5,414 bases of DNA from Bacteroidales bacterium. GTDB lineage: Bacteria > Bacteroidota > Bacteroidia > Bacteroidales > UBA1402. The stretch covers positions 1-5,414 of the forward strand of contig JALNXZ010000119.1 of NCBI GenBank assembly GCA_023230125.1. The letters are read 5' to 3'. Positions 1 to 5,414 of the stretch are shown piece after piece. A program made the translations under genes and the position numbers. Numbering within the stretch: position 1 is the first letter of the stretch; the number at the start of each line of letters is the position of its first letter. The notes under the pieces are model-generated. The model searched no databases and was not told the origin of the DNA. It worked only from the letters and a program-made list of their open reading frames with translations.

Positions 1-1308
1 TTTGTAACGGAGGTTGGTATTGGTATTCCTGTCACCGACAATCTTGATCGGATTGTCAACATGAATGGTTCCATGGTCTGTCGTCAAAATAATCCTTACA
101 TGATGCTCTACCAAAAAATCAAACATTTCGGAGATGGCAGAATGTTTGTACCAGGATTCAGTGAGTGAACGGTAGGCAGATTCCGTACTGGCCAACTCCC
201 GGATCATTTTTGATTCGGTGCGGGCGTGGGATAGCATGTCTATAAAGTTGAAAACCACCACATTGAGTGGTGTGTCTAACATGGACTTCACTTTGGTTAT
301 CAATTTTTCACCAGCTTGATTGTTATTGATTTTATTATAGGTGAAATCATATTTTTTGCGGAATCGGTCGAGTTGTGTCTGGATGAGGGGAGATTCGTTC
401 AGATTTTTTCCTTCTTCCTCGTCTTCGTCCACCCAGAGGTCAGGGAACATCTCCTGAATCTGAAGCGGCATCAGGCCGGAGAAGATAGAGTTTCTGGCGT
501 ATTGTGTGGCTGTAGGCAGCAAACTGTAATAGATGTTCTCATCAATGTTGAACTGATCACCTAACAGTCGTTTGATGACTTGCCACTGATCAAAACGAAA
601 ATTATCTATCAGGATGAAAAAGACTTTTTCTCCGGAATCCAGTAAAGGAAAGACTTTGGTCTTGAAGAGATCCGGACTCATCATTGGGCGGTTTTCAGGA
701 TGGTCTATCCAATCGATGTAATGTTTTCGGATAAAGCGTGAGAAAAGGCTGTTCGCTTCCACTTTTTGTTGCTTCAGCATTTCATCCATGCCTGTTTTAG
801 TCTGGTCGAGTTCCAACTCCCAATACACAATTTTTTTATAAACGTCAATCCAGTCTTCCCATGTATTTGATTCATTGATTTGCTGGTTGAGCTTCACAAA
901 ATTTTGCTGAAAGGAGGTTGTCGTCGCATCGTGAATAATTTCATCCTTGTGAACGTTTTTCTTGATGGTCAGCAGCATTTGTCTGGGATTGACAGGTTTG
1001 ATCAGATAATCGGCAATTTTGTTGCCTATGGCCTGATCCATGATATCTTCTTCTTCGCTCTTGGTAATCATCACCACAGGCAGGGATGGCAAAAATTCCT
1101 TGATGGCGTTTAAGGTTTCCAGACCGCTAAGGCCAGGCATGTTCTCATCGAGAAAAACCAAGTCAAAGGATTGTTTCCTGCATAAATCCAATGCGTCCTG
1201 TCCATTGGTCGTCGTAATGACTTCATACCCCTTCTCCTCCAAAAAAAGAATATGAGGTTTCAGTAAATCAATCTCATCGTCAGCCCAAAGCAGTCTGTCT
1301 TTTGTCAT
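1..1308 (-). CDS. porX: PorX-type T9SS response regulator (REC-PglZ), 3' end outside window
   Basis: Translating down from the ATG at 1308 gives 436 uninterrupted residues to the window edge. Family members are about 515-520 residues, so about 80 C-terminal residues are missing. Residues 1-120 are a receiver domain: acidic pocket D10-D11, phospho-acceptor D54 in FLDENMPG, T82 and K104 (LIKP). Residues ~120-215 are a mostly helical linker. From ~225 comes a PglZ-family domain of the alkaline phosphatase superfamily, with the expected metal/nucleophile motifs: D235 and D240 (IDNFRFDQW), T266/T268 (LLPTATQYARN), D357 and H361 (DMLSHAR), D411-H412 (TTDHGT) and H416. There is no DNA-binding domain. 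In Porphyromonas gingivalis, PorX works with the sensor kinase PorY and the sigma factor SigP to control T9SS genes; PglZ domains of this kind have been reported to be zinc-dependent phosphodiesterases. The start lies 15 bases after the porW stop with no Shine-Dalgarno, as is usual in Bacteroidota. The sensor kinase is not in the window. Identity is confident from domain order and motifs. Confidence 0.93.
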   Translation of the reverse strand, partial: MTKDRLLWADDEIDLLKPHILFLEEKGYEVITTTNGQDALDLCRKQSFDLVFLDENMPGLSGLETLNAIKEFLPSLPVVMITKSEEEDIMDQAIGNKIADYLIKPVNPRQMLLTIKKNVHKDEIIHDATTTSFQQNFVKLNQQINESNTWEDWIDVYKKIVYWELELDQTKTGMDEMLKQQKVEANSLFSRFIRKHYIDWIDHPENRPMMSPDLFKTKVFPLLDSGEKVFFILIDNFRFDQWQVIKRLLGDQFNIDENIYYSLLPTATQYARNSIFSGLMPLQIQEMFPDLWVDEDEEEGKNLNESPLIQTQLDRFRKKYDFTYNKINNNQAGEKLITKVKSMLDTPLNVVVFNFIDMLSHARTESKMIRELASTESAYRSLTESWYKHSAISEMFDFLVEHHVRIILTTDHGTIHVDNPIKIVGDRNTNTNLRYK

Positions 1309-1323
1309 AATGTTTGTTTGTTG

Positions 1324-4107
1324 TCATGGGTTTGGTCGGATGCCTGCATAATTTTTCTCGAAAAATTCGAGATATTTTTCCGGTGAAACACCTGCTTCCA
1401 AAAGTTTCAGATTGGAATCCGATACCATCAATAGTTTTATTCCAGGATATTTATTTTCCGGCTTTTCATTTTGGAAGACTATCCAGGATCTGTATCGCAT
1501 CACATCTTCTGCATTTTCAAAACCACGGATCAAAAGTACATCCATTTGACCCACTTTTACAAAACTTAATTCATAATCGCGGATTAAAAAGTTGGTAAAG
1601 TTATAAAGAGCCACATCAAATTGTAACTTGTTGATGTTGGTCGTCTCTATCGGATAGCTAATCAGCATTACATGTGATTCTGCTGGGTCGAACTTGAATT
1701 GTTGCGCCAGTGAGTCAAGTTTGGCGACACTGTCTGTCTGTATGGAATATTCCATGCTTAACAAATTGGTGTATCCTGCCGATGCGACAGGGCGACGGCC
1801 TTCGTTCCAATAGGCCAGCATTTGGGTGATGGTTGGAATGAGGTCACTTTTAGGATAATTATCCACGATGTAGGTCAGCAGACGGTGAAATTCTTCCGGT
1901 TTACCGGTTCTAGCCGATTCCATGGCCTGGAGGAAGGTAAATTTGGGAATGAGCGGACTGACCGGATAGTTTTCTTCCACGTAATGTCCGATATTGAAAA
2001 TACTGTCTGTCTGCTTCTGGAGGTATAAATGATATGCTTTTGCGTACAAGGTGTCTTGAACCTGATACATCTCAATCAGTTTCTCGATGAAAAGCGAATC
2101 GTCCAGGCGTTTGGCCAAAGGGCTTTCAGGGAAAAGAGCGATTTGCTTGTTTCTGTCGATGTCTGCTTCAACATCCCGTTTCTGCTGTTTCAGCATCAGG
2201 TAGGTGATGTAATAGGTGTTTTCCAGCCAGGGGCTTTTAGGATAACGTGTTTCCAGTTCTCTAAAAGCTTTTAGGGCCAGTCTGTCGTTTTCCATTTGCT
2301 CGCGGTAAATCAGTCCGGAGTTGTAGAGGGCTTCGGCAATTTTTTCGTTGGAAGCATTCAATTGTTCTTCTGTGAAAGGTATGTTCTTGAGGTAGAAATT
2401 GGGGTTTAGTGGATCATCTGCACCTTCTTTTATTTCCGGTGGGAGGCTTTGTGACGAGTCTGTTGCCGTTGAATCGGCTTCCGGCTTTCTAAGTTCGGTC
2501 TCAGTCTCTTCTACATTTGTTGTATTTTCAAAGAGGGTAGTCTTGTTGTTTCTTCTCCAGTCGTCTTTTAAGCTGCGGTTCCCCCATTTTTTGCGGAATT
2601 CCGTCAGACCTATGCCAGTGGTGTTTGGGTTATAAAAGTACCAACTCTTGTCTGTGGAAATCTGAGGCATGCCAAGTGGAGATTCTTTTTGGGTTGGCGT
2701 AGCATTGTCTTCCATTGCTTCTTGATTTGCACTTAAGGCTTCTTCCGTATCCTTTAGCCTTTTTTCTTCTTTGGCTTTCTTCTCTGCTGCTTTAACAAAT
2801 CTGTCAATCAATTTGTTACGCATTTCTTCAGGCATTTTGGACACTGCCTGTAGACTATCTTCATCACGGATGGTCACTAAATGGGGAGCCAGGACTTTCA
2901 GAATTTCAACTCTTTTTGAAACCAAATCATATCGTTCATCTTCTTTGCCCAATATAGTTATGGATTCAGCATAGCAGGAGTCTGCCTGTATGAAATTTTC
3001 TGTCTTATAGTAGAAATCACCCAGTGCCAAAAATGCTTTGAGTTTATGGGGTCCATTCTGTGTGCTTTTTTCAAGGGCTGTGTGATAACTTTTAATTGCT
3101 TTTGCTGTGTCTTTTGCTGCAAAATACAGGTTTCCCAAAGCGTAATAAATCTGGTCCAGATATTCTTTATTCTTGCTGCTTCGACTTAGTTTTGTGAGCT
3201 TCTTCAGCGGCTTTTGGGGATTAATTCCAGGATAAACCTCCGTTTGGCGGATACGGGCACTCAGTTCCATCTCGTAAGGAGGATTCATGCCTGGAATGGA
3301 ACTATAAATCTTGTAAGCCGGAGTGATTTTTCCTGTTTCCTGATAAAGTTGTCCTAAAAGGTAGCTCCAGCGGTATTTTTCAATTTTTTTACGGGCTTTT
3401 TGAACAGCTATTTCCAAAAATGGAATGGCTTCCGAATAATCTTTCTTTCGTATCAGGAAATCGGCATAGGCACTTGAGAATTCTGTGTTTAAAGAAGGGG
3501 TAAAGCCCTCTTTGTTCAAGCTTTTCAGGACGTTTTCCGCATCATAATACCATTCCAGTTCGGTATAGGCTCTAGCCCTCAGGATGCCGGCCTTGTCGCA
3601 AAGTAGCTTGTCTGTGGAAAAATGTCGGATGATATAGGAGCAGGTTGAAGAGGCAGACAAAAAGTCTCCTTTGTGGAATTGGGAATTGGCCATCAACATG
3701 AATACTTCATCCATGAACGGATTGAATTCTTCTTTACTGTAGAAACGTTTTTTTTCAGCACTGCTTCTTGAATTTGGCTTTTTGTCAGGTTTTACGCGGA
3801 TAGAATGTTTCTTGATGGCTTTTTGGCATTTTTCTATGCTTCTGTCCATATTGGAGGCGGTACTTTCTGCGTTCTTATGATTGCTTACCAGGTAAATTGG
3901 TATGAGTTTTGTATAGTCATCTCTGTGTGCGCCCTGAAGCTGCTTCATCCCTTGTTTGTATGCTTCGTGTCCGTTGAAATGGATGTTATACCTTGTGGTT
4001 AAATCGTGATAATGACGGCTACCCCACGTGTTCTTTTGAGTAGAACAGGCAGAGAAGAACAGAAGTAGCAGAATTATAGCTGCGTAAAGGAAAAATCTGT
4101 TTCTCAT
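1324..4107 (-). CDS. porW: T9SS/gliding motility TPR lipoprotein PorW/SprE
   Basis: This 927-residue protein begins with a lipoprotein signal peptide: basic MRNR, hydrophobic core to ~18, lipobox FSAC and lipidated C21. The residues after C21 (STQKNT) are not acidic, so a periplasm-facing outer-membrane anchor is more likely than surface display. Residues ~22-430 form TPR-like helical repeats, clear at about 135-163, 210-270, 316-347 and 351-384. Residues ~436-567 are a charged, low-complexity linker (K/E-rich at 439-463, acidic/Ser-rich toward 560) that encloses a sharply different aromatic motif at 489-522 (WYFYNP, then WGNR and DDWRRNNK). TPRs resume at ~588-626 (LYNSGLIYREQ), after the family-typical NFYLKNIPFTEEQ at 570-582. 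Residues ~812-920 look like a small alpha/beta domain (HVMLISYP...VLLIRGF...YLEFFEKNY). PorW/SprE is required for T9SS secretion and is reported to link the PorM/N motor side to the Sov/SprA translocon. From memory it is closer in length to Flavobacterium SprE (~870) than to the shorter P. gingivalis PorW (~600). The ATG at 4107 is the only plausible start, because the frame closes upstream with a TAA and no other start codon. porX follows after 15 bases. Confidence 0.92.
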   Translation of the reverse strand: MRNRFFLYAAIILLLLFFSACSTQKNTWGSRHYHDLTTRYNIHFNGHEAYKQGMKQLQGAHRDDYTKLIPIYLVSNHKNAESTASNMDRSIEKCQKAIKKHSIRVKPDKKPNSRSSAEKKRFYSKEEFNPFMDEVFMLMANSQFHKGDFLSASSTCSYIIRHFSTDKLLCDKAGILRARAYTELEWYYDAENVLKSLNKEGFTPSLNTEFSSAYADFLIRKKDYSEAIPFLEIAVQKARKKIEKYRWSYLLGQLYQETGKITPAYKIYSSIPGMNPPYEMELSARIRQTEVYPGINPQKPLKKLTKLSRSSKNKEYLDQIYYALGNLYFAAKDTAKAIKSYHTALEKSTQNGPHKLKAFLALGDFYYKTENFIQADSCYAESITILGKEDERYDLVSKRVEILKVLAPHLVTIRDEDSLQAVSKMPEEMRNKLIDRFVKAAEKKAKEEKRLKDTEEALSANQEAMEDNATPTQKESPLGMPQISTDKSWYFYNPNTTGIGLTEFRKKWGNRSLKDDWRRNNKTTLFENTTNVEETETELRKPEADSTATDSSQSLPPEIKEGADDPLNPNFYLKNIPFTEEQLNASNEKIAEALYNSGLIYREQMENDRLALKAFRELETRYPKSPWLENTYYITYLMLKQQKRDVEADIDRNKQIALFPESPLAKRLDDSLFIEKLIEMYQVQDTLYAKAYHLYLQKQTDSIFNIGHYVEENYPVSPLIPKFTFLQAMESARTGKPEEFHRLLTYIVDNYPKSDLIPTITQMLAYWNEGRRPVASAGYTNLLSMEYSIQTDSVAKLDSLAQQFKFDPAESHVMLISYPIETTNINKLQFDVALYNFTNFLIRDYELSFVKVGQMDVLLIRGFENAEDVMRYRSWIVFQNEKPENKYPGIKLLMVSDSNLKLLEAGVSPEKYLEFFEKNYAGIRPNP

Positions 4108-4154
4108 TCGTACAAATGTTTCAAAAAGGTGTCTGCATGTTTTACACCTATCAT
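4104..4154 (-). other. Possible 16-codon leader ORF overlapping the porW start
   Basis: An ATG at 4154 opens a 16-codon frame (MIGVKHADTFLKHLYE) whose TGA (4106-4104) overlaps the porW ATG (4107-4105) as AATGA, the geometry typical of translational coupling. The frame is also the aroA frame, which is open for all 33 codons between the aroA TAG and this TGA. The hairpin at 4123-4149 lies inside it. No Shine-Dalgarno is placed for the ATG: the only match, AGGAGG at 4196-4191, is 36 bases upstream and has no start codon at normal spacing. With so short and AT-rich a stretch, chance is a fair explanation. I list it as a candidate, not a gene. Confidence 0.18.
4123..4149 (-). terminator. Possible weak intrinsic terminator or attenuator between aroA and porW
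   Basis: Read on the minus strand, AGGTGT (4149-4144) and ACACCT (4132-4127) form a perfect 6-bp inverted repeat with an 11-base loop, and a run of five T residues (4127-4123) starts at the last base of the second arm. This is the layout of a Rho-independent terminator for transcripts leaving aroA. On the plus strand no T-run follows, so it would act in one direction only. The stem is short, half of its pairs are A-T or G-T-prone, and it ends only ~15 bases before the porW ATG, so strong termination is doubtful. It may be partial, regulatory or coincidental. Confidence 0.3.
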
Positions 4155-4205
4155 TCTTTTAAAAAACTGTTTTTCCGGTAATTTATTGTACCTCCTGTCT
4201 TCTTT

Positions 4206-5414
4206 CTATTCTGCTGTTTCAACGATGAAACCGCATGATTTCAAATCTTCCCAGTAGGAGGGATATGATTTGGAAACCACATCCGGATGGTTGATCCGAA
4301 TGGTTCCTTTAACCAGTGCCGCCGGAGCAAAAGCCATGGCCATCCGGTGGTCTTCATAGGTTTCAATGGCTTCTTCAGGGCTGGAGGAGCAGCGTTCGCC
4401 ATTCCATTCCAGGATACTGTTCTCTTTTTCGTTGAAAATGAAGCCGATTTTTTGACCCTCATTGATGAGGGCTTGTATCCGGTCTGTTTCTTTGATCTTC
4501 AGACTTTGCAATCCGTTCAGGTGGAAGTGGATACCCTTCAAAGCGCAAGTGACGGCAATGGTCTGGGCAAGATCAGGTTGATTAGTGAAATCAGCCTGAA
4601 ATACCTGTATCTCCTGGTCGGTTTTGGTCAGTTTGACACCATCTTCCAGATAAGAAGTATGTACACCTAAATCTTCAAACCATATTGCAATCCTGGAATC
4701 TCCCTGCATACTTTTCGGGAAGAGACCTTTTAACAGGAGGCTGCCTTCTTTGGCCAAACTGAGCATCTGATACCAATAGGAAGCTCCGGACCAGTCTGAT
4801 TCCACCTGAAACCGGATGGCCCGATAAGGTTGAGGTCTGATGTCAATGTGTTTGTCCGACCATTCGGATTGAACGCCGTATTGACGCATCATTTCGAGCG
4901 TCATCTTGATATATGGGCTGGAAATCAATTCTCCCTGAATGGTTAGTCGCAGACCTTTTTGCATGGTCGGTGCCAACATCATCAGGGCAGAAAGGTATTG
5001 ACTGCTGATTCCGCCATCTATGTCGATATCTCCTCCGATAAGCTGATGACCGTATATTTTAAGTGGTGGAAATCCTTCATTTTCGAGGTATTCTATTTTT
5101 GCTCCCAACTGGTTCAGCGCATCCACCAATATCTTGATCGGGCGATTTTTCATCCGTTGACTTCCGGTAATTTCCCAAAGGCCTTGATACACTGCCAGAA
5201 ATGCGGTCAGAAATCGCATGGCGGTACCTGCGGCTCCAATATCCATTTTGTCTGACTGAAAACTCAAGGCTTTCATCAGGACATTGGTGTCATCGCAATC
5301 AGCCAGATTTTCGAGGAGGTTGTTCTGCCCCCTGTTTCCGGCTAAAGCGTTCAGAATTAAAGCCCTATTACTAATGCTTTTTGAGGCTGGCAGTTTGATG
5401 GAACCTTCCAGTAA
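4206..5414 (-). CDS. aroA: 3-phosphoshikimate 1-carboxyvinyltransferase (EPSP synthase), 5' end outside window
   Basis: The enzyme transfers the enolpyruvyl group of PEP to shikimate-3-phosphate in the sixth step of the shikimate pathway, in the cytoplasm. The frame is open from the right edge to the TAG at 4206-4208, giving 402 residues. It begins in LLEGSIKLPASKSISNR, so only roughly 7-20 N-terminal residues are missing, and an apparent start at 5276 is an internal methionine. Substrate-binding motifs appear in the canonical order: KSISNR (5364-5381), GAAGTAMRFL (the PEP loop, E. coli GNAGTAMRPL), GSQRMKNRPI, GGISSQYLSALM, SGASYWY, QPDLAQTIAV (the D corresponds to E. coli D313), IKETDRIQAL (K340/E341/R344 in E. 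coli), YEDHRMAMAFA and VSKSYPSYWEDL. Every catalytic residue I can align is present. Two differences from E. coli fall in the PEP loop: N to A, and P101 to F. porW starts 98 bases downstream on the same strand, so aroA may lie in the same transcript, but a metabolic link to secretion is not implied. Confidence 0.97.
   Translation of the reverse strand, partial: LLEGSIKLPASKSISNRALILNALAGNRGQNNLLENLADCDDTNVLMKALSFQSDKMDIGAAGTAMRFLTAFLAVYQGLWEITGSQRMKNRPIKILVDALNQLGAKIEYLENEGFPPLKIYGHQLIGGDIDIDGGISSQYLSALMMLAPTMQKGLRLTIQGELISSPYIKMTLEMMRQYGVQSEWSDKHIDIRPQPYRAIRFQVESDWSGASYWYQMLSLAKEGSLLLKGLFPKSMQGDSRIAIWFEDLGVHTSYLEDGVKLTKTDQEIQVFQADFTNQPDLAQTIAVTCALKGIHFHLNGLQSLKIKETDRIQALINEGQKIGFIFNEKENSILEWNGERCSSSPEEAIETYEDHRMAMAFAPAALVKGTIRINHPDVVSKSYPSYWEDLKSCGFIVETAE

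Noticed and set aside
316..564. Plus-strand open frames opposite porX (316-564, 880-1113, 1040-1255)
   Set aside because: All are antisense shadows of a continuous REC-PglZ coding region with intact motifs.
1309..1323. CAAACAAACA-like short repeat in the porW-porX gap as a possible operator
   Set aside because: It is only 15 bases long with no dyad symmetry, and is explained as a simple A/C-rich intergenic spacer.
1729..2012. Two copies of ACTGTCTGTCTG inside porW (about 1729 and 2001)
   Set aside because: Both encode the short peptide QTDS in unrelated contexts, with no flanking similarity, so they are best explained as coincidence in coding sequence.
4108..4120. AACATTTG close to the Bacteroidota -7 promoter element (TAnnTTTG) before porW
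   Set aside because: It lacks the first T, has no -33 TTTG at correct distance, and would place the transcript start on the porW ATG itself.
4191..4196. Perfect AGGAGG on the minus strand just after the aroA stop
   Set aside because: No ATG, GTG or TTG follows within normal Shine-Dalgarno spacing; the first ATG is 36 bases away. Bacteroidota also make little use of Shine-Dalgarno sequences.
4287..4670. 127-codon plus-strand open frame opposite aroA
   Set aside because: It is fully antisense to a clearly conserved aroA, has no recognisable motif, and shares its codon-phase pattern with the real gene.

Overview
The window reads as a chromosomal segment of a Bacteroidota bacterium, most likely a free-living gliding or protein-secreting lineage rather than a gut Bacteroides. 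The grounds are two proteins diagnostic of the type IX secretion system (T9SS), which is confined to this phylum, together with moderately AT-rich DNA and gene starts that lack Shine-Dalgarno sequences. I cannot assign an order or genus from the sequence alone.

All three genes lie on the minus strand, so the biological order is right to left: aroA (5414 to 4206, its first few codons lie off the right edge), porW/sprE (4107 to 1324, complete) and porX (1308 to 1, its last ~80 codons lie off the left edge). No tRNA, rRNA, CRISPR array, insertion sequence or long repeat was seen, and no gene-free stretch exceeds 100 bases.

aroA encodes EPSP synthase of the shikimate pathway and appears to be a housekeeping neighbour. 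porW encodes a 927-residue TPR lipoprotein of the T9SS/gliding machinery. porX encodes a response regulator whose output is a PglZ (alkaline phosphatase-superfamily) domain instead of a DNA-binding domain, and which controls T9SS function in characterised species. porW and porX are separated by only 15 bases and are very probably co-transcribed, so a structural secretion component and its regulator share an expression unit.

The least explained stretch is the 98-base aroA-porW gap. It holds a weak hairpin with a T-run, and the aroA frame stays open for 33 codons past the aroA TAG. It closes at a TGA that overlaps the porW ATG, and it contains a 16-codon ATG-started ORF. This could be a leader peptide/attenuation arrangement or chance.
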